Assembly (NCBI RefSeq): GCF_000741705.1
Contig: NZ_JGZI01000010.1
Location: 186,001-250,000 of the forward strand
DNA length: 64,000 bases
Direction: 5' to 3'
Source: Bifidobacterium psychraerophilum
GTDB taxonomy: Bacteria > Actinomycetota > Actinomycetes > Actinomycetales > Bifidobacteriaceae
Both the position numbers and the translations under genes were made by a program. Below, one piece after another: positions 16,762-29,694 of this stretch (position 1 is the first letter of the stretch; every line of letters starts with the position of its first letter). The notes beneath the pieces were generated by a model. That model was not told where the DNA came from. It ran no database searches and worked only from the letters and a program-made list of their open reading frames with translations.

Positions 16762-17607
16762 CTAGCGGGAGGCCTCCAAGGCCGCGTCAATCCATTGGGC
16801 GACGCCATCCTCGTTGTTCGAGGGGCATATCTGGTCGGCCTCGTTCAGCACATCGGGTATGGCATTCGAAACGGCGACCCCGATGCCGGCCATCCTCATC
16901 ATCGAGATGTCGATCGCATCATCGCCGAAGGCCGCCACGGAGGCGAGAGGGACGTCCTGCCGGGCGCAGAGGGTTTTCAGGGCGTGGGCTTTGTTGGCCT
17001 TCGGATTCATCAGCATCCACATGATGCCTTCACTGACATGGGGTTCGAAGTCAGGAGGGAGCACCGCCTGCAGATGCTGAATCTGCTCGGGATACGGGAA
17101 GATGATGATCTTATCCGCATAGCCTGGCGGCAGGGTGCTGAAGTCGGTGATATGGCATTCCTCATGGGCCCAGAGCACCCGTATGTCAAAGTTCGTGTAA
17201 CGCTTGTCATTCATGACCACGCCGACACGCAGCCCAGGGATCGCCTCGACCAGATTCCTGCACACCTCCGCCGCGCGCGATGAGGGGAATCCGAAGCGCA
17301 GCAGATGATCATACCCCTCCTGCGTCTGCGAGGTGAGCATGTCATAATCCGAAGATTGCGGCGATGTGTCGATGAGCGCACCATTCAGATACACACATGC
17401 ATCGACCGGAATCTGATGGACGATGTCCCAAGCCGTTCGCACCGGGCGTGCAGTGGCCACGGCGATGCCGATACCCGCTTCGTGGGCGCGGTTCAGACTT
17501 GAGATGGTGCGGGCGCTTAGCGCCCTCGTTTCGAATGAGGATCCGTCGCACAGCAGGGTTCCATCCAGATCAGCGACAAGAAGACGTAGTGGCGGATGCG
17601 CTTGCAT
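16762..17607 (-). CDS. HAD superfamily (Cof-type) phosphatase
   Basis: A 281-residue haloacid-dehalogenase hydrolase of the Cof/IIB group, usually phosphatases of sugar phosphates or nucleotides. The nucleophile motif is DLDGT with Asp13 and Asp15; motif III/IV are represented by the Lys in NPKANKAHAL and the acidic pair in AAFGDDAIDISM. The central cap domain lies between about residues 85 and 195. It is a single gene, convergent with tal and separated from secG by a strong hairpin. No specific substrate can be assigned. Confidence 0.85.
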   Translation of the reverse strand: MQAHPPLRLLVADLDGTLLCDGSSFETRALSARTISSLNRAHEAGIGIAVATARPVRTAWDIVHQIPVDACVYLNGALIDTSPQSSDYDMLTSQTQEGYDHLLRFGFPSSRAAEVCRNLVEAIPGLRVGVVMNDKRYTNFDIRVLWAHEECHITDFSTLPPGYADKIIIFPYPEQIQHLQAVLPPDFEPHVSEGIMWMLMNPKANKAHALKTLCARQDVPLASVAAFGDDAIDISMMRMAGIGVAVSNAIPDVLNEADQICPSNNEDGVAQWIDAALEASR

Positions 17608-17675
17608 GATATCCCATCTCTCGGCCCGAAAGGCACTCGGTCATTCGGGATCCCTATCCGATTGCCCCCAATATA

Positions 17676-17711
17676 CCGGAACACCGCAGCCTATGGACTG
17701 CGGTGTTCCGG
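17676..17711 (-). terminator. Terminator hairpin after secG
   Basis: CCGGAACACCGCAG (17676-17689) pairs perfectly with 17698-17711 around an 8-base loop, 78 bases after the secG stop. It closes the long run of minus-strand genes from uvrA; a T-run is not obvious. Confidence 0.7.
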
Positions 17712-17789
17712 AACATCAATAGTACATCGAAGCGGTGGTACGCTTCAGCGGCGGTACCCACCACCATATGCATCGCTGGCTGATGTCGT

Positions 17790-18038
17790 TCAGCCTACGT
17801 TGAACTTCGCCATAAGGCCGAGAGCGATGATGATCGCCACCCAGATCAGCGCCACGATGATGGTGATGCGGTTGAGGTTCTTCTCCGCGACACCTGAGGT
17901 GCCGGCATTCGAATTGATGCCTCCACCGAACATATCGGACAGACCACCGCCCTTGCCCTTATGCATCAGGATCAGAAGGGTCAGCAGTACACTGGCGACA
18001 ACCACGATGGCTTCAAGAACGATCTTGACAATAGTCAC
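17790..18038 (-). CDS. secG: Preprotein translocase subunit SecG
   Basis: An 82-residue small subunit of the SecYEG channel. Two membrane segments flank the conserved cytosolic loop (HKGKGGGLSDMFGGG). I place the start at GTG 18038 because GGAGG lies five bases upstream; a GTG 12 bases earlier would overlap that site. It follows tpiA after 63 bases, the usual pgk-tpiA-secG order in actinobacteria. Confidence 0.93.
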   Translation of the reverse strand: MTIVKIVLEAIVVVASVLLTLLILMHKGKGGGLSDMFGGGINSNAGTSGVAEKNLNRITIIVALIWVAIIIALGLMAKFNVG

Positions 18039-18101
18039 AGGAACCTCCACATTTTTTTGCTCTTTGGCAAGGATACAGCACGCAGACGATTATCGTTCGT
18101 T

Positions 18102-18896
18102 TTAACGCGCAAAAGATTGTTTTTGAGTGATGCGGGCGATTTTCGAGAACTCTTCGACCTCCAAAGAAGCGCCGCCGACAAGAAATCCGTCCACATCGGC
18201 CTCCTGGATCAGCTGCGCCGCATTCTGCGAGCTTACCGAACCGCCGTACAGGATGCGCACCGTATTGGCCACGGTGTCGTTGAAAGCCTGGCGCATGTGC
18301 GCCCTGATGGCTCTCGCCGCGTCCTGCGCCGACTGAGGGGTGGCCACCATGCCCGTGCCGATGGCCCACACCGGTTCGTACGCGATGATCAGCGCGGCCG
18401 CCTCCGCCTCGTTGAGATCCCGTGTCACGTCGTGGACCTGCCCGACGGCGAACTCCAACTCGATGCCCTGACGCCGTTCCTCGAAGCTCTCACCCACACA
18501 CAGTATGGGTTGCATACCCGCTGCGAGTACCGCGCGTACCTGATCGACGATATTGGCGTCATCCTCGGGATGGTACTTGCGTCGCTCCGAATGCCCGACG
18601 ATGACGTACGAGCATCTCAGCTGAGACAGCATATCCGCTGAAACATCACCGGTGAAGGCACCCTGCGAGGTGACGGAAACGGATTGCGCGCCGTAACGGA
18701 TGCGCAGGTTGTCCGCCTCGACCAGAACCTGCACGCTACGCAGGGAGGTGAAAGCCGGAAACAGTACAATTTCGCAGTGTTTGTAGTCGAAATGGGCATC
18801 ACGGAGCAGCCAGGCAAGTTTTTGGACGAAGTATGTCGCTTCGAGATGATCCAGGTTCATCTTCCAATTACCCGCAATAAGCGGAACTCTTGCCAT
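18102..18896 (-). CDS. tpiA: Triosephosphate isomerase
   Basis: A 264-residue isomerase of dihydroxyacetone phosphate and glyceraldehyde-3-phosphate. Catalytic residues are visible: Lys12 in AGNWKMN, His102 in VIVGHSERR and Glu174 in IAYEPVWAIGTG, followed by the phosphate-gripping loop and YGGSVSSQNA. ATG 18896 has AAAGG eight bases upstream. It is part of the lower glycolysis pair with pgk; a hairpin separates the two. Confidence 0.97.
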   Translation of the reverse strand: MARVPLIAGNWKMNLDHLEATYFVQKLAWLLRDAHFDYKHCEIVLFPAFTSLRSVQVLVEADNLRIRYGAQSVSVTSQGAFTGDVSADMLSQLRCSYVIVGHSERRKYHPEDDANIVDQVRAVLAAGMQPILCVGESFEERRQGIELEFAVGQVHDVTRDLNEAEAAALIIAYEPVWAIGTGMVATPQSAQDAARAIRAHMRQAFNDTVANTVRILYGGSVSSQNAAQLIQEADVDGFLVGGASLEVEEFSKIARITQKQSFAR

Positions 18897-18931
18897 CAGT
18901 ATCGCCTTTCCGAACCCACCCCATAGACCAG

Positions 18932-18969
18932 GGGCGGATGGCTTCTGTTGCCAGGAAGCGCATCCGCCC
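18932..18969 (-). terminator. Hairpin between pgk and tpiA
   Basis: GGGCGGATG and GCTTC pair with GAAGC and CATCCGCCC with a single bulged base, around a 9-base loop. It may partly terminate pgk transcripts or mark a processing point; no T-run follows. Confidence 0.55.
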
Positions 18970-19082
18970 GCATACCACTTTCATCATACGTGACCCGATA
19001 CGGCCGATTGCCTGACTTCGCCATTGACGTCACATCGTCAACGTGGGAGCCGCACCGAGTCATCTCCTATCCGGCGGTACCC

Positions 19083-20279
19083 TTACTCGATCACTTTGAG
19101 GCCGGGCAGTTCCTTGCCTTCGAGGAGCTCCAGCGAAGCGCCGCCGCCTGTGGAGATGTGGGAGAAGCCCTCCTCCGGGAAGCCGAGGTTACGCACGGCG
19201 GAAGCCGAGTCGCCACCACCGACGATGGTGAACGCCCCTGCCTTGGTGGCGTCGATAAGACCCTGGGCGACGGCTTTCGTGCCCGCCGCGAAGGCCGGGA
19301 ACTCGAATACACCCATAGGTCCGTTCCATACGACCGTCTTGGAATCCACGATTTTGTCGTGGAAGAGCTTCTGCGAATCAGGCCCGATGTCGAGACCCAT
19401 CTTGTCGGCGGGGATGGCATCCGCTGCAACCGTCTCGTAGGGCGAGTCGGCGGCGAAGGTATCCGCGGCGATGATATCGGTCGGGAGCACGAGTTCGACG
19501 TCGTTCTCCTGCGCCTTCTTGATGTATCCCTTGACGATCTCCACCTGGTCTTCTTCCAGGAGGGATTTGCCGACCTCGTGGCCCTGGGCCTTCAGGAAGG
19601 TATAGACCATGCCGCCGCCGATGATCAGACGGTTGGCCTTGCTCAGCAGGTTTTCGATCACGGCGAGCTTGTCGGAGACCTTGGAACCACCGAGAACGAC
19701 GGTGAACGGTCGCTCCGGGTTGACGGTCGCCCTGGACAGAGCCGTGACCTCTTTCTCGACCAGCAGTCCGGCAGCCGAAGGCAGATCGGCGGCGACGTCA
19801 TAGTTGGAACCCTGTGCACGATGCACCACACCGAAACCATCGGATACGAAGACATCGCCCAACGCGGCGATCTTCTTGGCGTAGGCGGCGCGCTCATCCG
19901 CGTCCTTGCTGGTCTCTTCAGGGTTGAAGCGCACATTCTCGAGCAGCAGGACATCGCCGTCCTTCAATGCGGCGACCTTCTTCTGTGCATCCTCACCGTA
20001 GGTGTCGCTTGCGAGCTCCACATTCACGCCGAGCAGCTCCCCGAGGCGCTTGGCCACCGGCGCGAGGCTCAGTTCGGGAACGACCTTGCCCTTCGGACGG
20101 CCGAGATGCGCCATCAGGATCACCTTCGCGCCCTGCTCGCGCAGATTGTCGATGGTGGGCAACGCGGCCTTGATCCGGCCATCGTCGGTGATGGTAGTGC
20201 CATCCAGCGGAACGTTGAAGTCAGCGCGGACGAGGACTCGCTTGCCCTGCAGATTACCGAGGTCCTTCAGTGTTTTCAT
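19083..20279 (-). CDS. pgk: Phosphoglycerate kinase
   Basis: A 398-residue kinase forming ATP from 1,3-bisphosphoglycerate. The N-lobe has [14 protein letters not shown] and [10 protein letters not shown]; the C-lobe carries the nucleotide motifs [11 protein letters not shown] and [15 protein letters not shown], then [10 protein letters not shown] and [16 protein letters not shown] 20279 has AAAGGA six bases upstream. It lies between whiA and tpiA, with about 200 bases before it that could hold its own promoter. Confidence 0.97.
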   Translation of the reverse strand: MKTLKDLGNLQGKRVLVRADFNVPLDGTTITDDGRIKAALPTIDNLREQGAKVILMAHLGRPKGKVVPELSLAPVAKRLGELLGVNVELASDTYGEDAQKKVAALKDGDVLLLENVRFNPEETSKDADERAAYAKKIAALGDVFVSDGFGVVHRAQGSNYDVAADLPSAAGLLVEKEVTALSRATVNPERPFTVVLGGSKVSDKLAVIENLLSKANRLIIGGGMVYTFLKAQGHEVGKSLLEEDQVEIVKGYIKKAQENDVELVLPTDIIAADTFAADSPYETVAADAIPADKMGLDIGPDSQKLFHDKIVDSKTVVWNGPMGVFEFPAFAAGTKAVAQGLIDATKAGAFTIVGGGDSASAVRNLGFPEEGFSHISTGGGASLELLEGKELPGLKVIE

Positions 20280-20477
20280 GAACTATCCTTTCCTAGCTGC
20301 AGTCCAGGTAGCCTGTGATGGTCGTACCTGCCACAGAAAGCATCAAGGCGCATGATGACGCCACATCGAATTCTATCCTGTACAACAAACATTCCCACGA
20401 GCGTCACCATAGGCGTCGGATTCCTGCGACGCGGTCCGGATGGGCATCGTCGCAGCGCACTGGCAAGCCCGACAGGG

Positions 20478-21455
20478 CTATTGGGCGCGCTGCTTCTCGA
20501 CCTTGGCCGCAAGCTGCAGCAGACGCCTGATGCGTCCTGCGATGGCGTCCTTGGTCACCGGCGGATCCGCCAGACGTCCGAGTTCCTCAAGACTGGCATC
20601 ACGGTGATCGAGACGGAGCTGGCCTGCAGCCCGCAGATTGTCCGGGATGCTGTCGCCCAGGAGCCTGAATGCCTCAACGACCTTCTCGCTGGCCTCAACC
20701 GCTGCTTTGGCGCTACGACGCATATTGGCATCATCGAAATTGGCGAGGCGGTTGGCCTTGCCGCGCGATTCCCCATCGTTGCGCTTGCCCGTCCACTCTC
20801 TTGCGGATTTCGGTGCGCCGATGAGATTGAGCATGCGTTCGATCGCATCGGGATCTCGGAGCGTCACCCGTTCCGAGCTGCGTACCTGCCGCGCCTTCGC
20901 ATTGATGCCGAGGCGTCGTGCAGCACCGACCAAGGCGAGTGCGGCCTCGGAACCGGGGCATACGATTTCGAGATAGCTCGCTTTGCCCGGATCGGACAGT
21001 TCGCCATGCGCAAGGAAAGCGCCGCGCCAGGCCGCCTTGATCTGGGCGATATTGCCGCTGATGATATCGCTTGGCAGTCCGCGCACAGGACGTTTGCGTC
21101 GATCGAGCAGACCTGTCTGCAATGCCAACGCCCCGCCTGCACGCAATACGCGTACCGAATATCGCACGGCGTCACCGGCCGGTGCCTGCCTCGAAACCTC
21201 TATGAGGTCCGAGCTGTGACCGTAGATTTCCTTGATGGCGTTCTGCAACCATTGGGCAGAAGCAAAGGAGTCGAATTGCGCCTCGACGACGATATGTCGC
21301 TGCACCAGATGCAGTCCACCGCCGAAACGAATCATCGTCGCGGCCTGTGCCTTCTTCGCTGCAGGAAGTTCATTGTCTATAGCGGCAAGTTCGCTCTTGA
21401 CATCATCGAGTAGAGCCAATAGCCAACCTCCTACGGTTGTGAGAGTCATTTCCAT
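20478..21455 (-). CDS. whiA: DNA-binding protein WhiA
   Basis: A 325-residue WhiA-family protein: an N-terminal double LAGLIDADG-like fold without nuclease residues and a C-terminal helix-turn-helix ([20 protein letters not shown], about residues 290-310). In Streptomyces WhiA controls sporulation septation; in Bacillus and other rods it affects division and chromosome segregation, so a cell-division role is likely here. The frame is open to 21548; I choose ATG 21455 because GGAAG precedes it by five bases, while ATG 21449 (MTLTTVGG) would fit family length equally well. It follows rapZ without the yvcK gene that is often found between them. Confidence 0.92.
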   Translation of the reverse strand: MEMTLTTVGGWLLALLDDVKSELAAIDNELPAAKKAQAATMIRFGGGLHLVQRHIVVEAQFDSFASAQWLQNAIKEIYGHSSDLIEVSRQAPAGDAVRYSVRVLRAGGALALQTGLLDRRKRPVRGLPSDIISGNIAQIKAAWRGAFLAHGELSDPGKASYLEIVCPGSEAALALVGAARRLGINAKARQVRSSERVTLRDPDAIERMLNLIGAPKSAREWTGKRNDGESRGKANRLANFDDANMRRSAKAAVEASEKVVEAFRLLGDSIPDNLRAAGQLRLDHRDASLEELGRLADPPVTKDAIAGRIRRLLQLAAKVEKQRAQ

Positions 21456-21616
21456 TCCGGCTTCCAGCGTCCAAACTGAAAAGCCACCGGCTATCTGTGA
21501 TACAGAATATCTTGGACAACCTTGCACCAGCATGGCCTTCATGGACACGCTTATTTCGCAATATGGATGTGTGCCCTATCCGGGCGGAGAACGATGATGC
21601 CCGGCGGGGAGGAATC

Positions 21617-22546
21617 TCAGACACGATGACGATGCAGCTCCCTGGCGGAAACCGTGACGCTCAGGCCGTGCTCCCGCAAACGCTTGGCCAGGGCCTCGCT
21701 CATGGCCACCGAACGGTGCTGACCGCCCGTGCATCCCATCGCTATCGTGACGAAATGCTTGTCCTCACGTGAATAGCCCCTGATGGCGGTCAGGATCGCC
21801 TGCGTATAGGATTCCAGAAATTCCTTCGCCCCGGCGCTGGTGAGCACGTAATCGCTGACCGCTTTGTTCAGACCTGTCAGCTCCCTCAATCCGGGCACCC
21901 AGAAGGGGTTGGGGAGGAAACGCATATCCGCCACGAAATCCGCGTCCAAAGGCAGACCGTATTTGAATCCGAAGCTGAAGATATGCACCGAAACCGTGGT
22001 GGGGCCGGTGCCGAGCAGCGCGTCATACAACTTCGTGGACAGCTGGTGAATGCTCAGATTCGAGGTGTCGATAACCACATCGGCACGTTCTTTGAGATGC
22101 GCCAGCAGCTCCCTTTCCTCATGTATGCCATCGATGAGTCTGCGCCCATGCTGCAAGGGATGGGGTCTGCGGACCGATTCGTAGCGTTTGATCAGCACCT
22201 CGTCATCGGCGTCGAGGAACAGGATCCGGTATTTCACACCCAGATCGTCCAAATGGCTGAGCACGGCGGCCAGATCATCAAAATAGGAACGCGACCTCAC
22301 ATCGATGACCGCTGCCAGTTTGTGCACCTTGGACCCTGAGGAGGTCATCATATCCACAAGAGGGACCAGCAGCTTCGGGGGAAGATTGTCGACCACGTAC
22401 CAGCCCATATCCTCCACGCTGTTGGCGGCATGGGAGCGTCCCGCACCCGACATACCGGTAACGAGCAGCACCTCGAAATCATCGGCTGGCGCCGGCCTGG
22501 TGTCCGCCTCTGCCGAATATGTGGTCGGATCATTGTGTTCGGTCAT
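21617..22546 (-). CDS. rapZ: RNase adapter protein RapZ (nucleotide-binding)
   Basis: A 309-residue P-loop protein of the YvcJ/RapZ family. The Walker A sequence GMSGAGRS is at residues 31-38, the VDNLPP motif follows, and the C-terminal half has the conserved FSFGFKYGLP, MRFLPNPFW and GCTGGQHRSV. In E. coli RapZ controls glucosamine-6-phosphate synthase through small RNAs; in Gram-positive bacteria the protein hydrolyses ATP/GTP but its function is less clear. ATG 22546 shares one base with the aroE stop (TGATG) and has AGGAGG seven bases upstream inside aroE, implying translational coupling. Confidence 0.94.
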   Translation of the reverse strand: MTEHNDPTTYSAEADTRPAPADDFEVLLVTGMSGAGRSHAANSVEDMGWYVVDNLPPKLLVPLVDMMTSSGSKVHKLAAVIDVRSRSYFDDLAAVLSHLDDLGVKYRILFLDADDEVLIKRYESVRRPHPLQHGRRLIDGIHEERELLAHLKERADVVIDTSNLSIHQLSTKLYDALLGTGPTTVSVHIFSFGFKYGLPLDADFVADMRFLPNPFWVPGLRELTGLNKAVSDYVLTSAGAKEFLESYTQAILTAIRGYSREDKHFVTIAMGCTGGQHRSVAMSEALAKRLREHGLSVTVSARELHRHRV

Positions 22547-23475
22547 CACAGCACCTCCTGAAGCGCTTGGAGCATGGTCACGTCGATATCTGCCGGCAGT
22601 GCCTGTTCGCTGAGTCCTGTCATCAAGGCTACCTGTGGTATCGCCTGGTGCAAGAGCATCATCTCACCACCTATGGCATGTCCGCCTGAGGATCTCCATG
22701 CGAGCATCGCCTCGGTGGGCCTGGGGTCATACACAACATCGAGGAAATGTCCGAGATGCCGTGGTGCCGAGTCCCTCAGCCGATGTGCGAAATCGTCGGC
22801 GGCATGCGCTGGCAGGGTGCTGATGGACACTGCGCATCCGGGAGCATGCAGCACCGCCTGCTCCAAGGGCAGTACGCTCAGATCCATGTCGAGCTGCTCA
22901 GCCAGTGTCTGGAGATGGGCGGCTTTCTCGATATTGCGGGCGAAGAGCTTCACGCTGCTCATGCCGAGCAATTCGCAGGCCGCCAGAGCCGAACGTGCGG
23001 TGTTGCCGCTGCCGAGGATCATGGCGCATCCTGATCGCTGCCCGGTGGATGCATCCTGACCGGCTCCGCTGACCGTGCCCGTCCCGGAGCGCTCTGCGCT
23101 GATGAACCCGTCTTTTCTCAAGGCCTCGGCGATTCCGCGCACATCCGTGTTGTACAGGCGTATCAGGGCTTCGCCGTCGCCCGCCGACCAATCCAAGACG
23201 GCGGTATTGGCGACCGATAGCACGGTCGACCACCGATCGGCACTCTCCCCCAGCTTCATGACGGTCCGTTTCAACGGCATCGTCAGACTCAGACCAGCCC
23301 ACGTCGAATCCAGGCTGTTCAGAAAGGACTCCAAGGCCGGGGCATCGACCTCCCGACGACCGTAGCGCCAGTCGTTCAGCCCAAGTGCCCGATAAGCGGC
23401 ATTATGAAGCGTCGGTGAGAGGGAATGCGCAATGGGTTTACCCAGAACGGCACATTGGTGCGTAATCATCTGCAC
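22546..23475 (-). CDS. aroE: Shikimate dehydrogenase
   Basis: A 309-residue NADP-dependent reductase converting 3-dehydroshikimate to shikimate for aromatic amino acids. Seen: the substrate-binding HSLSPTLHN, catalytic Lys69 in LTMPLKR, Asp111 in LYNTD, and the nucleotide-binding LGSGNTARSAL. The start is taken as GTG 23475, six bases after AAGGAG; the next ATG is 23469. It is embedded between uvrC and rapZ and overlaps rapZ by one base. Confidence 0.93.
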   Translation of the reverse strand: MQMITHQCAVLGKPIAHSLSPTLHNAAYRALGLNDWRYGRREVDAPALESFLNSLDSTWAGLSLTMPLKRTVMKLGESADRWSTVLSVANTAVLDWSAGDGEALIRLYNTDVRGIAEALRKDGFISAERSGTGTVSGAGQDASTGQRSGCAMILGSGNTARSALAACELLGMSSVKLFARNIEKAAHLQTLAEQLDMDLSVLPLEQAVLHAPGCAVSISTLPAHAADDFAHRLRDSAPRHLGHFLDVVYDPRPTEAMLAWRSSGGHAIGGEMMLLHQAIPQVALMTGLSEQALPADIDVTMLQALQEVL

Positions 23476-23520
23476 AGATATCTCCTTCGCTCAATACCAA
23501 TATTAAGCGAAGTGTGATGC

Positions 23521-25949
23521 CTATTCGTTTCCTGGCTCCTCGGACGCCTGGCCCACCACGCCCTCGGCTGTGTCGGTGACCGTGACCGCGGTGCCTGCGG
23601 CAGCCTTCTGCGGGGCATCCCCATTGTCATCATCGCGATGAAGAGCCTCGTAAATCGTCGTCGCCTTCGCCTTGCCGACGCCTTTGACGGATTCAAAGTC
23701 CTCGATACTCGCCTGACGCATGGCGCGCACCGAGCCGAAGTGATTGAGCAGGCGCTTCTGGTACGAGGCGCCGACACCGGGAATACCGTCCAAAGCCGAG
23801 CGCAGGGCACCCTTGCGACGCTTCTGTCGATGGTAGGTAATCGCGAAACGATGGGATTCGTCACGGACACGTTGCAGCAGATACATACTCTCCGATTGCC
23901 GTTTGAGGATCAATGGATAGTCCTCGTCGGGCATCCACACTTCCTCAAGGCGCTTCGCCAGTCCACAGACGGCGACATCCTGCACACCCTGATCCCTGAT
24001 GGCCTTCGCCGCCGCCCGTACCTGCGGCTTGCCGCCATCGACGACGATCAGATTGGGTTTGTATGCGAAACGATGGGATTGCACCTGTTGCTGGACGATC
24101 TCCCCGGCTGCGCCATCCGCTTGGCGCTCGACGCCGGCCTCTTCGATCTGTCGCTCGTTCTCCATGCTGTCGCCGGTGTCCCCGGCCACGTTCCCGTGGC
24201 TGAAACGTCTGCTCAGGGTCTCGTAGATGGCCGTGGTGTCGTCCACCGCACCCTCGCCGTTCTTGCCGCGGATCGAGAAGCGCCGGTATTCGGACTTCTT
24301 CGCGGTGGCATCTTCGAACACCACCATCGAGGCGACCTGGTACGCGCCGCCCAGGGTGTTCGAGATGTCGTAGCACTCGATGCGCAGCGGGGCCTGAGCA
24401 AGCCCCAGTGCCGAGGCAAGGTCGTTCATGGCCTTGGTGCGGGCTCCCATATCGCTGATGCGGCTCATCTTGCTGCGCTGCAAGGATTGCCTGGCATTGG
24501 CGTTGGCGCGTTCCATCAGGGTGCGTTTCTCCCCGCGGGAGGGTACGTGGATGGTGACACCCGAACCACGGCGCTGCGAAAGCCAGTGCTCCAGCTGCTG
24601 CTCCTTGCTCGGGGCCAAGGGCAGTATGATCTCCTTGGGAATCGGTGAGATGGGTTCCAGCAGATCGTCACGGCCCGTCATCTTGCGACGTGCCTTGCGG
24701 AACTTGGTGGCCTTCGACCTGGAGGTGCTGTCCGTCGCGGTGGCTCGCTGCGTGCTGCCCAAAGCCTCGCGCGCCGTTGCGATGGTGATCCCCGCCGATG
24801 AGGCGCTGCGGATCCGCGTTTCATCGCGGTCGGTCTCCGATGGCTCGGATTCCTGCCGGTCCCCGTCCTTCGGCATCTCTTCGAGCAGGGTCGAATACAC
24901 CTGCGTGATCAGATCCCCGACGAGTTCCTCATCGGATACATCCTCGACCCGTTCCACACTCCAACTGCGTTCCCCGCGTATGGAGCCCGCCCTGACGAAG
25001 AAGGCGTGGACCGAGGCCTCGAGCTCATCGCTGGCAAGACCGAAGACATCCGCGTCCACATCGGACTCGAACACCACGGCGTTCTGTTCGATAACCGTGT
25101 CGAGCATGGTGATCTGGTCACGCAGACGGGCGGCACGCTCAAAATCAAGTTCCTCACTGGCCTCCTTCATCTGCGCGCCCAGCGTCGCCCTGAAGGAACG
25201 GCCGAGTTTGCCGGTCATGATCCCGATGAGCTGCTCGCACATCTTCCTGTGCTCATCAAGATCGATCCGGCCCACGCATGGTGCGGAGCATTTGCCGATC
25301 GATGCGAGCAGGCATGGGCGCTGACTGACCTGTGCCCGGTGGAAGACACTGGGCGAACAGCTGCGCACAGGGAAGCTCTTCAGCAGCTTATCGAGGGTCT
25401 GCCGCACATCCCATACCTTCGCGTAGGGCCCGAAATATCTGGTGTCGCGACGGTTTCTGCTGCGTGTGATCCATATGCGAGGCACATCCTCGCCGGCCGA
25501 GATGGCCAGATAAGGGTAGGTCTTGTCGTCACGGAACACGACGTTGAAGCGTGGATCGAACTCCTTGATCCATGTGTATTCGAGGGTGAGCGCCTCCAGC
25601 TCCGTGCCGACCACGGTCCATTCCAGACTCCGGGCGGTGAGCACCATCGTCTGGGTGCGTGGATGCAGTTGGAACAGCGGCTGAAAATAATTGCTCAGAC
25701 GATTGCGCAGGTTCTTGGCCTTGCCGACATAGATGACCCGGCCTTCCGCATCCCTCCATTTGTATACGCCGGGCTGTGCCGGAATGTCCGAGGCCTTGGG
25801 CCTGAAACCATCCCTGGAATCACCGAGGAGCGGGGCGCCGTTAGCGTTGCTCCCACCCTCGTTCTGGCCTCCGCCGGCATCCGTCCGCATCAGTGCGGAG
25901 GCTGTTTTCCTCCACACGTCGCTGGAGTGTCGTTCGAAGATGCCGGAAC

Positions 25950-25953
<4 letters not shown>
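23521..25953 (-). CDS. uvrC: UvrABC system protein C
   Basis: An 810-residue nucleotide-excision-repair endonuclease subunit that makes both incisions around a lesion. In order: a 55-residue extra N-terminus; the GIY-YIG nuclease for the 3-prime cut (QPGVYKWRD...[10 protein letters not shown], about 60-135); the UVR helix that binds UvrB ([15 protein letters not shown], about 265); the RNase H-like endonuclease for the 5-prime cut ([18 protein letters not shown], about 530); and the C-terminal helix-hairpin-helix pair ([24 protein letters not shown]). It is longer than the usual 600-700 because of Ser/Thr/Arg-rich insertions at about 358-425 and 588-631. ATG 25953 overlaps the uvrA stop by four bases, so the pair is coupled and shares the SOS promoter. 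Confidence 0.95.
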
Positions 25954-28910
<2,957 letters not shown>

Positions 28911-29009
28911 TATCCGTCCGATTCTTATCTATGCGTGTAGCGGTGCTGCTGCCAGGTGACCGTATAGCCCGATGAACAATGCAATATCTTAACGCAAAAC
29001 ATCGATGCA

Positions 29010-29027
29010 TTCGAACACATGTTCGAA
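29010..29027. promoter_or_regulatory. LexA/SOS box upstream of uvrA
   Basis: TTCGAACACATGTTCGAA has perfect 8-base arms around CA and matches the Gram-positive/actinobacterial SOS box CGAAC-N4-GTTCG. Its TTCGAA half is 18 bases from a TAAGAT box toward uvrA on the minus strand, so LexA would cover the -35 region. Confidence 0.9.
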
Positions 29028-29150
29028 ATATGCGTAGAGCGAGAAGGGATTTCATCATGTGCCGAGGCCGTCATGATTGTGTGTCGGCGCACGGCACATG
29101 CGGTGGCATATGTGATGGCGAGCATACTGAAGAGCACGCTGGAGAGCGGT

Positions 29151-29519
29151 CTAGTAGCCATGCCGGTGCAGGTAGTCATCATCGAAGCCGAAGTAATGGC
29201 CGAGTTCGTGCAGCACGGTTCTTCGGATCTGTCGGATCAGCTGTTCCCTGCTGTGGCACACCCGTTCATGGGCCCCTTTGAAGATGGTGATGACATCGGG
29301 AAGAGCGCCCGCATACCCCCAGCTGCGTCGAGGAAGCGGAATGCCCTCATAGAGTCCCAGAAGCTCCCCGGTGGCGGAGGCGCCTCTTGCCAGCTGTCCC
29401 TCATCCGGTTCATCGGCGACGGTTATCACGATATTATCCAAGGCCTTGAGGAAGCGCTCGGGCAGACCTGCCAGGGCGTCGTGCACGGCGGATTCGAATT
29501 CCTCATCATCGACATGCAT
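29151..29519 (-). CDS. Small zincin-like metallopeptidase family protein
   Basis: A 122-residue protein of the minimal metallopeptidase (Zincin_1, MMP-like) family common in actinobacteria. The only strong motif is the C-terminal HELGHYFGFDDD, a HExxHxxGxxD zinc site; EELPERF-type residues near the N-terminus are also family-typical. Proteolytic activity of this family has not been broadly shown. ATG 29519 has GGGAGG five bases upstream. It stands alone, reading toward uvrA's upstream region and divergent from the ABC-F gene. Confidence 0.85.
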   Translation of the reverse strand: MHVDDEEFESAVHDALAGLPERFLKALDNIVITVADEPDEGQLARGASATGELLGLYEGIPLPRRSWGYAGALPDVITIFKGAHERVCHSREQLIRQIRRTVLHELGHYFGFDDDYLHRHGY

Positions 29520-29694
29520 CTGCGCCTCCCTTGTGATTCGCTCTTCCTGCAACGATACGCGAATCACCGCTACGCCCGGAGCGCATCGAGGCCGGCTTTC
29601 GGCGCGAAGCGCATTACAGGTATCCCCTTCGCTATGATGGGCGATTGGGTATTTTCGATTTCACACAACAGGACATCAGGAAGACGGTAGAGGC

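Noticed and set aside
18948-20318. 456-codon plus-strand frame opposite pgk
   Set aside because: Covers pgk in reverse; pgk has all catalytic motifs.
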